DNA of 64,000 bases. Source: Ulva prolifera (Eukaryota; Chlorophyta; Ulvophyceae; Ulvales; Ulvaceae). Shown piece by piece: positions 32,645-44,793 of this stretch. Numbering within the stretch: position 1 is the first letter of the stretch; each line of letters begins with the position of its first letter. The stretch covers positions 62,001 to 126,000 of the forward strand of contig CM041200.1 in assembly GCA_023078555.1 (NCBI GenBank), given 5' to 3'. The position numbers and the translations under genes were made by a program. A model generated the notes under the pieces. That model was not told the DNA's origin, searched no databases, and saw only the letters and a program-made list of their open reading frames with translations.

Positions 32645-32665
32645 GAGCCCCCCTTCGGGGGGCTC
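32645..32665 (+). other. Perfect G/C hairpin in satellite monomer a, copy 1
   Basis: GAGCCCCCC, loop TTC, GGGGGGCTC. It resembles a strong terminator stem, but no T-run follows. The same hairpin is at 33841-33861. Confidence 0.8.
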
Positions 32666-33840
32666 TTACGCTTTGATACTCGAAGCTGAAGCATGAAGCT
32701 CGATGCTGCCGGAGCGCTGAAACCAGCGTGGCCAGAGGTGCATCGCAGTTGCGGCCGTCTGCTGCTCGATGCACGGTGCTCGACGCTCAATGCAAGCGCT
32801 TTCTGTCGCATTATAATGCAAAGGTCATGATCAGAATATGTGATGTTCCAGCAGTGCTCGAAGCGGCCGCGTCCGTGGCGGAGCGCCGCTGAAAAGCTCG
32901 ACAGCCAGTAGACGTGGCCCGAAGGGGAGCCCGAAGGGGGGCCTGTCGGTCCTCAACGCTTGAGAAAACCGATGCTCGAAGCCAATGCAAGTGATGCCTG
33001 ATACGCTGGAAATATTGCAAATGCTACACGTAAGTTCTGTGATGCTTAAGCTGGCTCCGAAGCGGTCGCATCCGTGGCGGAGCGCTGCAGCCAGCGTGGC
33101 CAGAGGTGCATCGCACTGCGATGATCGCAGCTGCGGCGCCCTGCTGCTCGATGCACGGTGCTCGACGCTCAATGCAAGCGATTTCTGTCGCGGAAAATTT
33201 AATGCAAAAGTTGTGTTCAGAATAAGTGATATTTCAGCAGTGCTCGAAGCGGCCGCGTCCGTGGCGGAGCGCCGCTGAAAATGTAGACAGCCATTACACG
33301 TGGCCCGAAGGGGGGCCCGAAGGGGGGCCTGTCGGTCTTCGACGCTTGAAAAACGTGATGCGTGAAGCCGACGCAAGTGATGCCTGACACGCTGAAAACG
33401 ATACAAATGCTGCACATAAGATCTGTGATGCCTCGGCTGGCTCCGAAGCGGTCGCGTCCGTGGCGGAGCGCTGCAGCCAGCGTGGCCAGAGGTGCAGCGC
33501 TCTGCTGCGCGATGCGTCATGCTCGAAGCTCGATGCGATTCGTTTATGATACATTAGATATGAAGTATAATTTAATTAAAATATGCGATGCCTCGGCTGC
33601 GCCAGAAGCGGCCGCGTCCGTGGCGGAGCGCCGCTGAAAGGCGCGTGGCCAGAGGTGCAGCGCAACTTCGACGCCCTACAGCGCTGCAGACGCACGACGC
33701 GAACGTGAAGCGACCTGCGTCGCGGTGTTCCCGGAAGCAGATGCACCGATGCGAAGCCGACGCCGAGGCCCCGACGCGGAGGCGAGGCCGGAACGGAGCA
33801 GCCGCCGGACAATCGATAGATAGATAGATACACAAGCGAC

Positions 33841-33861
33841 GAGCCCCCCTTCGGGGGGCTC
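33841..33861 (+). other. Perfect G/C hairpin in satellite monomer a, copy 2
   Basis: Identical to the hairpin at 32645-32665 and preserved while neighbouring bases differ; the third, partial monomer a ends just before this place. Confidence 0.8.
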
Positions 33862-34638
33862 TTACGCTTTGATACTTGAAGCTAAAGCATGAAGTTCGAT
33901 GCTGGCGGGGCGCTGCAGCCAGCGTGGCCAGAGGTGCATCGCAGCTGCGGTGCTCTGCTGCTCGATGCATGGTGCTCGACGCTCAATGCAATCGATTTCT
34001 GTCGCAGTAAATACAATGCATAAGTTGTGATCAGAATATGTGATATTTCAGCAGCGCTTGAAGCGGCCGCGTCCGTGGCGGAGCGCCGCTGAAAAGCTCG
34101 ACAGCCAGTAGACGTAGCCCGAAGGGGGGCCTGAAGGGGGGCCTGTCGGTCCTCGACGCTTGAAAAGAGTGATGCTTGACAACGATGCAAGCGAAGCCAG
34201 ACACGCTGAAAACAGTGCACATGTTGCACATAAGTGCTGTGATGCCTCAGGTGGCTCCAAAGCGGTCGCATCCGTGGCGGAGCGCTGCAGCCAGCGTGGC
34301 CAGAGGTGCAGCGCTCTGCCGCGCGATGCGTCATGCTCGAAGCTCGATGTGATTCGTTTCTGATGCACTAAACATGATGCGTATAATTTAATTAGAATAT
34401 GTGATGCCTCGGTCGGACGAGAAGCGGCCGCGTCCGTGGCGGAGCGCCGCTGAAAGACGCGTGGCCAGAGGTGCAGCGCAACTTCGGCGCCCTACAGCGC
34501 TGCAGACGCACGACGCGAACGCGAAGCGACCTGCGTCGCGGTGTTTCTGGATGCAGATGCACCGATGCGAAGCCGACGCCGAGGCCCCGACGCGGAGGCG
34601 AGGCCGGAACGGAGCAGCCGCCGGACAACGGATACATA

Positions 34639-35330
34639 CATACATACAGTGATGCTGAATATAATACTTATGATACAGTGATGCTGAATATAATACTTAT
34701 GATAGATACAGTGATGCTGAATATAATACTTATGATACTTATGATACAGTGATGCTGAATATAATACTTATGATACAGTGATGCTGAATATAATACTTAT
34801 GATACAGGTCGCTGAATATTATACTTATGATACATACAGGTCGCTGAATATTATACATATGATACATACATACAGGACGCTTGGGACAGCCTGCTATGGA
34901 TCACTTCAATCGCCTGGCGGAGGTCGCGTTTCGGTGTGGTGCGGTGCACCGTGCTTTGTTTGTGACGAATGCTCTGCGCCGGTTGTGTGTGGCGTTGTGC
35001 AAGGGGAATGCTCTTGTGCTCCGTGCGGGGCTTCAATATTCGGCTGGCATCACCGGCAGGGCTGTGGTACGTGCTCGTACCCGGCCTAGTGCCATGAATG
35101 CGTGAGTGGATTTGCGGATGGATTCCTAGGAACGGCCCGGTACCCGGCCTCTCTTCCTTGTAATTACATACAGGATGTTGCATGTTATACTTATGATACA
35201 TACATGCAGGTCGCTGAATATTATACTTATGATACAGGTCGCTGAATATTTTACTTAAGCTACATACTTACAGGTCGCTGAACATTATACTTGTGATACA
35301 GGTCGCTGAATGTTATACTACTGATATATA
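34639..35330 (+). repeat. AT-rich minisatellite, about 29-bp units
   Basis: Five units of GATGCTGAATATAATACTTATGATACAGT type (34651 to 34806), then units of GGTCGCTGAATATTATACTTATGATACA type. A 290-base non-repetitive insert (about 34875-35170) splits the array, after which the second unit type continues with growing divergence. TACA runs join units. Confidence 0.9.
34881..35105 (+). CDS. Small ORF in the insert within the AT-rich array
   Basis: 74 codons filling most of the only non-repetitive part of the array. The product is Ala/Leu/Arg-rich (FNRLAEVAFRCGAVHRALF, RRLCVALCKGNALVLRAG). Base composition is G+C-rich, unlike the flanks, so the insert came from elsewhere. The family is unknown and the ORF may not be translated; it might be a fragment of a larger gene. 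Confidence 0.25.
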   Translation: MGQPAMDHFNRLAEVAFRCGAVHRALFVTNALRRLCVALCKGNALVLRAGLQYSAGITGRAVVRARTRPSAMNA

Positions 35331-35878
35331 TCACTGTCACACTTGTCTATGCATAGCTCTGTCCAAAAACTTTCGAAAATAAAAACATCTTGATGTGCAC
35401 ACATCGGGCGACACCCCATTATGCCCTGGAGCCACTGACCCGCTCTGTTGGGACTGAACTTGGCATTACAAATACATCATAATGATGCAGCCGTCCTCTT
35501 GAGACTGTACAGCTTGATTCGCATTGCAATTGAGGAGGTTTTGCAGACCAAGACGATTCAGAAATGTTGGAAAAAAACAGGTAGTTACCCAAAGAATTGG
35601 ACTGAAGACTGTCCAGAGGCTAATCAGCACAGCAGCCGAATACGAGTACACTCAACTCCTTGGGACTTGGCAAACCTGAGCCTGTCACTCGACGCCAGGA
35701 AACCCTGGTAATAGACAATCCAGAGTGACCTCGGCCAAACAGCAAAACTCAGGTCAGGTGACATCATGCACAACGCAGTCCAGAGGCGCTCGCAAGTTTC
35801 AAAACAGCCTGTACGAAACCAAGATATGGACTGCAGCACTGGTGGAAAATGCACTTCCACCCGAACCTAAGACGGCTT
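35331..35878. other. Spacer, no feature seen
   Basis: Contains short frames only. It could be the 3' flank of the minus-strand gene that ends at 35879. Confidence 0.4.
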
Positions 35879-37660
35879 TCAGAACAGAGAAGTAGTAATC
35901 ATGACAACAACGCCAGCAATAGCAGCATCAGAAACACGGGCCTGCAGAACAGTGTTGGACACAGCATCCCGTACAGAGAAGTACTTGCGCAGTAATTCTG
36001 AGGCAGCGTTGACCACTAGAAGCCCAGGAAGCGCAGCACCAAGGACATCGCTGCCTTCAGTTGATGTCTTTGCTGCTGCAAGATTGTCAAGATCAGGAGA
36101 AATGGCCAGCATCTTCCCAATTGATGATGCATCAACATGACCACTGCTGCCACTCACGTCGGCGAAGCGTGTCTGAGACGAAGTCCAGACACCCCTCTCA
36201 TCAAGACCAACCCAGGCTTGAGCGGGTGATCCGCCCACAACCTGACTGGCCAATGCAAGTACTGCCAATCGCTCTGTCTGTAATAATTCCTTCTCCATTG
36301 ACTGCTTATGTTTGACCTACAAGCTTGTGCGAACAATGAGACTTGCAAACCTTGCACGAGTCTGCACCTAGCGCCAAATTGCTTGATGCAAAGTGTCATC
36401 GCACCTGCTCCAGCTGGGCTTGCAGGGTCTGCGTCTCAGACTCACGCTGCTTAAGCATCCTGCATGAAAATGACTCTGGACCTACAACAATGCCCAGTGC
36501 AACCGTAGAGTTTGTACACAGTGCAGTGCAGCAAAACTGCACCTGGACAGGACCTCGAGCTCCTCTCGCAGCTCCGCTTGCTCCTGCTGTAGTTGAGAGA
36601 ATTCCGTTTGTGCCTGCCTCAAAGCCACCACTTCTTCCAGGCCAGTAGACACCTCGCTGAGCTTGCGCTCCCACGCTAGCTTCAGGTCTGCTAGCTCATT
36701 GACAACTTCGGACATCAGTATCCTGCTCAGTTGCACATTTTTAATGACTGCGTTGCAAACGGCAAACAATGCAAAATTACCAAAGGCGCTAGCACACAGG
36801 GGTGAACATATGCACCAGAGATGACAAGCCAGGAGGATTTGACGGAGTCATAGACATGATGCACATGCTGAAAAAAAACCACGTCACCCAGCGATTGCAA
36901 ACTGGCCGTTAATGCAGAGGCCGACATTGCACAAATCACAGAAGGGCACACCGATCACCCTCATGCATGCTCTGCATTTCATTGGTCTTCATCTGGATTG
37001 CCTCATCCAACTGCGAAACTTTGGAAGTCAATTGCTGGACAAGATTCATACCATCTTCACTGACGATCGCTGCATCAGAGGCCACAAGCGTCTTAAGGCT
37101 TGAAAAATGCTGTCTCAATCCTGCGACCAGCTCATGCTTGGTGCCTTTTGTGTCAACTCCATGCGCTTCACAAGCATCTATCAGATCCGCCTGGATTAAC
37201 AGAGCATGCTAAAGATTATCTCAGCATGATGCTGGCTGATAAGGAAAACTTCTGCATCTGCCATGTACTCACACCACATGCATATATTCACTCTGAAGAA
37301 CTCCTCAATAACATTTGCAAAAACATCCTGCATCGTAGCCGCAGCAACTGCATACAACAGTGTCAGATTCAGCAAGACTCGCCTTCTTGAGACGCATCAT
37401 CTTTGCCGTGCTCATCTCTGGATGAACAGACGCCTGAACACCCACATTTCGCCTACCCTGCAATGCTTTCAAGTTAAAACTGTGAAGGATTGCGAGTCTT
37501 TGGACAGCTGCTGTGTTATTTACCTAGCCCTCTGGACATTGTCCGTTTGCATTGCTTTCCTAGCGGGGTCCTCGTTCAATTTGCCAGCCTTCATAAGCAA
37601 ATTGGACACAGCAAGAATGCTTTCTGCGACACGCATGAGTGCGCCATCTTCTGAAGGATG
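35879..37660 (-). CDS. Split gene: SAP-like motif plus coiled coil
   Basis: Minus-strand exons that join in phase: 36952-37190, 36543-36722, 36405-36459 and 35879-36316, all with GT/AG ends. The first of these encodes ADLIDACEAHGVDTKGTKHELVAGL, which fits the SAP helix-turn-helix pattern for DNA or RNA binding. It continues into heptads (NLVQQLTSKVSQLDEAIQMK), and exons two and three form a long coiled coil (ELADLKLAWERKLSE, LQQEQAELREELEVL). The last exon has a Gly/Ala/Ser-rich body and a hydrophobic C-terminal end (AAIAGVVVMITTSLF), possibly a membrane tail. Two further 5' exons (about 37292-37345, 37526-37660) are likely but their joints and the start are unresolved. Probably a host gene. 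Confidence 0.6.
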
Positions 37661-39777
37661 ATGTTTCTACCTTGCGGTGCCAGGCTAAAGAACACATACA
37701 CAGACAAAATAATGACCATTAGGGCATTGTATCAAAACCGCGGGATCTTCTTTCCGACAACCAGTCAAATTGTATCGTCTGCTAATATCATGTGCGTGCT
37801 GGAGGTGTAGAAGGTTGGTTCCGGCTGTTGAGACCGCGTACCACGCAGTGCTTCGGTGGCGAAAAAGCAGCCAAACGAGTGGTGTTTGAAGCATGTTTAG
37901 GGAATACCTGCACGTACAAGTTCTAGAAGAAGCCACATAGTGCTCGTAATGAACCAAACGGACAGGTCTCGTGCCATTCACAGATTGTCAACACGTGCGC
38001 AAGGTCACTTCCGTCAAGCTTAGTACATTTCATTCAGAGATCCGGCTGAAAAAATCGTTGCAAATATTGAGGCGAGGCCTGTTCCTGAAGCCTGCCAGAG
38101 GAAGGCTCAGAGCAGCCGGGCATGTTCGTCCGGCTGTGCAACCTGTTCCATGAGAATTACACGCGGAGTTCGAGATTCATACCTTCATGGCGATCATGCT
38201 ACTGGCAAAGGCTGTACTTTTACTCCGTGGCGATGTTCACCCGTGCTTCCAATGCCCTTTTTCGCTACAAAGCAAGATGGTCCGAACAGGCCAGACCGAC
38301 TTTCGTGCACAAGCGGCACAGTGTTGGCAAATACCAGTTCAACAGTTACGGAGCTAATCCGGAGCAGCAGAGCGGGTGTATTTGTACTTGTGTGGTTGCA
38401 GCTTTTAAATACACGTTTGTGTCCACCGCGGCAATGCAGCATCAAAGGTATTGGAGTACTTGACGACGACGTATGTACTTGACTTCTTCGTTGGCTTGAT
38501 GTGTTTTTTTGCTTTGCCATACAATGGCCCGGTATGTGTAACTTGAGGACTTGACTTCAGGCCGAGCTTGTGTGACGATACGTCACGGACATGCATAGCG
38601 ATGCATAAGAGTGTTCCGGAAGCATCCGGAATGACCCCCACGTCAGCGCATGTGCTCATGCCTGACGGCGCGCGGGTCTCTGTTAACAGTGGTCGCCAGA
38701 CCGTCTTGCTTTGCGAGCTATCGCAAACATCCTGGATATGTCTGCTATGGCAGCTGGAGCTCCTGAGAGAGGTGTTTACCATAGGAAGAGCTCTGCCGGA
38801 TTAACGCGATGGGAGTCTCTGGTGTGTACGGGGATCAGTGCGCTGAGCGTAGCGCACGCGTGCACTGTGGCCGGTGTCGCACACAGGCGCGCTTATACCA
38901 TATAAACAGCTGGACCTTAAAGGGTACACGACAGATCGCATACTCCATGACTCTTGACTTAAGAGTCCTTACAGCTGGAGGTCGAGTGCTCTGGCATTTT
39001 TGTCGCAATCGGAGAGCTATTGCCGAACGCGGGAGCATCAGGTTAGCATACAGGTTGGTCATATTGTATGGTGACGTGTTGAATTACGGCCGATTGCGTT
39101 GCAAAACGTTTTGCTTGTGGCCGCGCGAACCTTCTATCCGCATTACGACAAACGACTGCAGCTGCACGACCCCCGGACGATCAGAGTATACGGAGCAAGC
39201 CCGGACATCCTGGTACATCTCAGACAGTCACAATTTGTGACTCAAAGTTCTTGCATATCGTTTTGTCTCCGATATCTGATCCGCTGCTGCTGCGCGATCT
39301 ACTCTGTGTCAGTGCAAGTCAACTGGCCGGGCCAGAACAGAGGCTTGTACACTGCCCCCGGATGCAGTGTCACAGAGGTGTGTCATAATCGAAGACTGAT
39401 GATACCTCCTACGGCAAGTGTGTCGTGTACGTTCACCGCCGTTGCAAGATGGATCGTGCTCGCAATGATGGTTCCCTGCTGCCATGCCCATCCATGTTGA
39501 TCTGATGTCAACATCTGAGACCAACTGCAGCCCCTTCCCCAATACTTGCGGGCCTGCCCTGGTGAAGTTTGTGGAGAAGGCTGTCTTTCATAAATTCGAC
39601 GTAGACAACGTCGCGTGTTACTGCAGCTGGTGTCCGCAACCAGCACATAATGCTAATGACGACACAGCTATCAAAGGGATGCATCTACATCTTCGTTTCC
39701 GTCTACCTCTTTGTAAATAGGTGCATCGATTGTGCAGGTAGCACGTGATATTGCTTTGCCGTCTGTAAGCGTGGATC
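37661..39777. other. Spacer between divergent genes
   Basis: About 2.1 kb between the start of the minus-strand SAP-like gene and the plus-strand JmjC gene. Frames here are short and I cannot support a gene. It should hold the promoters of both neighbours and perhaps an unseen 5' exon of either. Confidence 0.4.
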
Positions 39778-42700
39778 ATGCCGCGCCACCGGCAGAACAG
39801 CCTCAGCGCCTCTACACCCGGCCAATTGCAAGGCCGTGGAGGGACAGAAAAGCTACGAGTTTCACGTCGGGAGGGAATGCTCCTGTCTGTGATTGTTCTG
39901 TTAGCTGTTGCGATATGTGCCATCGCGTTGTACAAGACCGGTGACCCCAATATTCCACGTGCAACAGGTCAACAGAGGCGCCCCGGAAGCCAGCGGACAG
40001 GCGATCTACCTGGTTCCGTGTCCAGTTATACAAAACTCAGTGTGTTACTCCTATCTTTGCGTAAGCACTCCTGTCGATCATGTATTTCATGTTCCGGGAC
40101 GATCGCAAGGTTGTCGGTCTGTACACTGGGATTCATGCATACGGCCATACATTTCATGTGTTCAGATTTGTACGCAACCATGTTGATCAACGATGGCCGC
40201 AGCATGCTAAGCAGTCTTGGGCTTGTACCGCTTGGTCAGAACAGTATAAGTGGGCAGGGGTCGTGCTGAGGAACGCATGACACCTGCTACTGAACTGTTA
40301 GTCGGCGGTTTGCGATCGCGCTGTGAAGGCATCTGATGACGTAGTGCTGACTGTTCTTATCGCGCATGCCATGTGCAGTTCATCGCGGCAAATCTTTCAC
40401 CAATGCTAGCGTCATCAGAACACGAGAAGCAGGCGATGCCCGACATGATGATCAAGCGATGCTCCATCAGGACCTGGCACATGCGGATTCTGGCACTGAG
40501 CATGAACAGCATGGATTTAAGAATCTTACATACCAGCTGTCACAGGAGGATGATCAGGCTATTCCTTCGTTGCCAGCTCGCAATCCTTATGCACATGCTC
40601 AGGCAATACAATCACCAGATGGTACTCCTTTTCATGGACGCCGCACAGCCATGCCTGCACCCTCCATATCAAGTCCAATACAGCGCAGACCTCCCATCGA
40701 GCCTGATCCACAATCACAGCCTGTACAGCAGATTCAGTCAGTAACTGCCTCCGGTTTGATCAAGCCTGTTCCTGTTACCCTGACTGCGGAGCTGGGTACT
40801 CTGGTCAATTTGCAAGAGCCTCCAAAGCAGCCCGTAGAGCCAATCATGCAGCACGAGAGTGCTAGACAGCTGGACAGTCGGGCTCCAGGTGACCCAGGCC
40901 GAGCCCATGAGCTAGAGCATCCACGATCGCACCTAGAGGATACAAACTCTTCTGAAGCATATACACCCGCTAGCGGAACGGGACTGGGTGGGTCAGGATA
41001 TCAAGCTGACCATGTTGTGGAAGCAGCAGTGAAGGCAGGCACTTATACGGGCAACAGCACATCAGATTCTCCTGCAGACAGCTCAGGCGAGAGTCCCAAA
41101 GCGATCAAGAAGAGAATCGCAGACAAAATCAAGGATCTCCAAGAGCAGTGGCATCAGGAGGCTTTAGATGTTCATGCTCCAAGTTTCACGGCAGCCATGG
41201 ATACAGAGAAGCTGCATAAACATCAGTCCTTCATTGAAGATGTGCTACAGAATGGGCTACCCAGCGATCGGCCGAAACCAACTGGCCCTTCAATCAGCTT
41301 GCATCCGATTGTGCGCGTCGACAACATTAGCACCTCAGAATTTGAGTTCAGGTATGGCCACTTCTCTGTGGCACATATGTGCTCAAGATGGCATGTGATG
41401 CAGCTGTTGCTGTCCGATGCCGTCAGTCAACAGTCTTGTGCATCTGGTGTCAGTGTCCCGTGGCATGTCAGCGTGGGCCCTGCGTCTATCAAGTGACACA
41501 TGTTTCTCTGATGCAGGTTTGCATCCGAATTTGGATTGCAACCTGTGGTGATTTCTAATTCTCAGAATGACTGGTTTTCACCTGATAAATTCACCCTGGA
41601 CGAGCTTCGAAGGCTGATCGGACCGAAGCAAGTCCGCGTCAAGATCGGTGCGTGTGCGCCAGGGAAACTGGTGTATGACACCAATGCATGCCACTCTATC
41701 AAAGAGTCGGACCCAGATCTTGTGGGGAGAATGTGGGCATCCCTAAAAGCGACCAACTTGACAGAGATCGGGGTGAACACGTATGACGAATTCCTGACAC
41801 AACAGGTTTGCCACATATACCTGCTGATGTGATTCGCATTTACATTGGAAGGCCTCAGACCCAATCTGTAGTGCGACACCTGTGATGTGTGGCTTCCGAT
41901 TGCAGATACAACTTGCTGAGCAAGGACGCTACATCTATGCTCATGAGATCTCCGGAGGGTGGTTGCCAGAAATAGAGACCATCATTCGCCAGCCCAAGTA
42001 CTTCTTGAACAATGTCCAGGATCTGGACTGGAGGCCAAATGTGGACATTTCTGAACGCGTCCGCGACACACATTTCCCTTCTGTCTTCTTCGGGGCTTCT
42101 GGCAGCAGCTCGCCGTTGCATTCAGATGGTGTGAGTTCTCCCAAGATAGATTTTGCATACTTCCACAGCAACGTTCGTGCTGTTGATTCCAGCAGCTGCA
42201 CACGATGAGCGTGGATGGCACCCTTTTAACCGTGCGTTGGATGACTGCATAAGCTCTTAATGCATGCATTTGACATGTCCATGCTGTGCAGCACGCATGA
42301 CGCGCTTCTGGATTATGCAACTGGCCGGGAAAAAGCTGCTACGGCTAGTGCCGCCTGCAGATAACTGGCGTGGAGATGCTTCTGACAGTCGGGAATTCCA
42401 GCCAAGCCTGTTCACAGTGGATCTTATGCACCCCAACTTCCAAGAACACCCCAACATGCACAACATGATTGTATACGAGACCATTCTCGCACCTGGAGAC
42501 ATCCTCTTCATTCCAGAAGGCTGGGGACACCAGGCACTCAACCTGGAATGGACCTGGATGATATCCTCAAATTATGTTGATGAGCACAACATCCCCAACC
42601 TTCTCAACTTCATCCTGTACACCAAGGTGGGCTGCTTCTGAATGGCGTAGGTTGGGACTGCGCTCTTGATTTGCAATCTGCTCCATATCGTACTTGGAAG

Positions 42701-43919
42701 TATGTTCCCTAGACTGGGAAGCACTTGTTGTGTATGTGCTTGAAACTAGTTGACATGTACGTCGCAGCATACAATTGACTCTTGCGTGGATGTTGCGCAG
42801 CCAGTTTGATCCAGCGCAGACGCGCATTTGCGTGTGTCTCTGTGGAGGGGGTTTGCGTATATGCTGCAGTGGGTGATGTCTTGCTTCACAATGAGTGTGT
42901 TTGTTTGCGTCCTGGCAGCGCGATGAAGGCTGAGGAGCAGACACCATGATGAATTCCTATTGGCATGTCAAGCACATTGGCTGCTGTTGCATGCGACCTG
43001 GCACTGCAATACGCTGTTTTGTCTCTCTGGCTGGCACTTAACTTATTCATTATACAGTACATCAAAATCAAGTGTCTCCGCTGAGGAATTGTTTACAGAT
43101 ATCAATGGATTACCTGTACTTCTGGTTTATGCGTCCAGATTTTTGCGCCGTGTGGATGGGCCACGGTGCCCAGCTGAGCGTTGTGGCATCCAGAGGCTTG
43201 CGTCAACCATGGTTCAGGTCACATCTGCTTGATCACATAACTTTGAGTACAAAAGCTCATAGCTGGTGCAGGGCCCTGGTGAGGCTTATGAAGAAGCTCA
43301 GGTAGACTTTGATCACTTCTTTCTTCCAATCAACAATCACTCTACCAACCTTAGCAACCTGCCACTTGAGGAGTACTTTGAACGATTGACGCTAGAGTAT
43401 GCACCGATCTCTGATGCAGCAAAGGCGCACTGCAAGATCCTGCAGAACCTCGAAGTGCCACCGGAAGAATGGCGCGACCACCACTCCAAACGTGTTATGA
43501 CTGTAGCATTCGAGACAAACTATGTAGCACTTGCACAGTGGCTCTACGAACAAGGTGTGCCACTGGAGAATGACCTGTACGGCCGCACGATGCTGAAGTG
43601 GGTCATGAAGAACGGGATGGAGCGCATGGAATCCTGGATGCGCATGGTCATGGGTGTAGACGAGTCAGACAAGTTGGAAGATATCGAGGAGGACAATGCA
43701 AACAGTGGCGTAGAACCCAATCTTGAGGAGCAACAGGCAGCAAAGAAAGAACAGCCTGAAATTCCGGTGGCACAGCAGGAGGATCAGAGGCAACAGCCTG
43801 AAGACAGAAGATCTAAGCCAGATGAGCAGACACAACAACCCGCGGATCATCCTTTCCAGCAGGAAGACGAGAAGCAACAGCTTGACGCGCCAATGGCCCA
43901 GCCAAAAGTGGAGAAGTAA
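39778..43919 (+). CDS. Split JmjC-domain oxygenase with N-terminal membrane segment
   Basis: Exons 39778-40060, 40379-41351, 41517-41805, 41906-42128 and 42292 to about 42616/42626 join in phase; a short exon ending at 43217 and a last exon from 43272 follow, though the joint before the short one is ambiguous. Residues about 35-52 form one membrane segment (LLSVIVLLAVAICAIALY) after a basic start, suggesting a type II membrane or secretory protein. A disordered Pro/Gln/Ser-rich part (about 95-400) follows. The JmjC domain has the iron ligands HxD (SPLHSD, split by an intron) and distal His (EGWGHQALNL), with AGKKLLRLVPP between. The C-terminus is Glu/Gln/Pro-rich. This fits a 2-oxoglutarate/Fe(II) hydroxylase of the small JMJD type; the substrate is unknown. 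Confidence 0.8.
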
Positions 43920-44779
43920 CAGCCTGACGCACTAGCTCATTCATTTTTTCCTACAGGTAGAGGAGAAGCGGCAGCTCAATGCAATGGTTCCCTATCAGGA
44001 GCTGAAGAGCAGATGATGACCAGATTGAAGTATTTCAAAACCTTTGTGCCCCCATACACCTTCTCAAGCGCAGTGTACACTTACATCGAGACCCTGAGCC
44101 ATGGGAGGCGACGATCAATCAATGCAGCGGTTTTCAATCCCGTGCATGATCATGCAATGCCGGACACCATGATGGCTGGAGGTTTTTTTAGCGTGCTACT
44201 TTGCGAATGTGTTGCACAAAGCACAGATGTTGCAGCGTGGTGCTGGAACCCCCCTTGGCATTAGTTTGTGACTCCAGCCACCGTAGGCATGATGCCTTTC
44301 ATGTCCACCAGGTGCTATGCGTTCCCTGTTGGGGATTTACATGTTGGACTGCAGCCTGAAAGTGCGCTGCCTTTGGGTTTCGCATGGGTCAGTTGACCAC
44401 CTAATAATTGCACGAGTCGGTTGAGTTGACTATCAGTAGGCAATTACATTGTATCAACAGCTCCCATGTAAGCATTCGTCTTCAGGAGCTGGTGCTGTGT
44501 TCCAGAATTTCCTTCTAGACACGGTGATACATAACTCGTTTTGCAATCTGGAATATATCATGTGCCCAGTCATGCTTCACAGACATCCAGGTCAAATATC
44601 AAGGTCTACTGGATGTCCAGGGATTTGGGACGGGAGACTTGGTTTGCGCACTCTTGAGTTATTTCAATGGTCCTTGAAATGAAGATATATGGAGATCCGA
44701 TAAGTGGATCCCTGTACATGAAAACAGTGTGTCCCTCTAAATGCTTCAGGATTGGCACTTTCTCTGCAATCCATTCGAA
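43920..44779. other. Spacer between the JmjC gene and copia B
   Basis: No supported gene. The 3' untranslated region of the JmjC gene should lie here. Copia B sequence begins at about 44780. Confidence 0.4.
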
Positions 44780-44793
44780 TGTGCTTGGATCTG

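Larger units (their letters stand above)
32449..34638 (+). repeat. Satellite with higher-order repeat structure
   Basis: Monomers start GTGGCCAGAGGTGCA or GTGGCCCGAAGG and end around GCGGCCGCGTCCGTGGCGG, a NotI-containing boundary. Starts at 32449, 32728, 32914, 33096, 33300, 33482, 33645, 33924, 34114, 34296 and 34461 give lengths 279, 186, 182, 204, 182, 163, 279, 190, 182, 165. By sequence type this reads a-b-c-b-c-d, a-b-c-d, then a partial a. The unit of higher order is therefore 816 bases, with one b-c pair duplicated in the first. Type a holds a 21-base hairpin and a GATA-type microsatellite. Many short ORFs here only reflect the repetition. Confidence 0.9.

Noticed and set aside
32645-32665. 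Hairpin GAGCCCCCC-TTC-GGGGGGCTC as a rho-independent terminator
   Set aside because: There is no following T-run, the host is eukaryotic, and the stem is part of a tandem satellite.
32449-34638. Regularly spaced repeats as a CRISPR array
   Set aside because: Units are 163-279 bases and related along their whole length; there are no short repeats with unique spacers, and no cas genes.
32337-34645. Many ORFs of 60-229 codons within the satellite, on both strands
   Set aside because: They repeat with the monomers and follow the satellite period; no codon pattern or motif supports translation.
38122-39500. Several 100-140 codon ORFs between the divergent genes
   Set aside because: Frames overlap on both strands, have no splice support and show no domain; treated as spacer.
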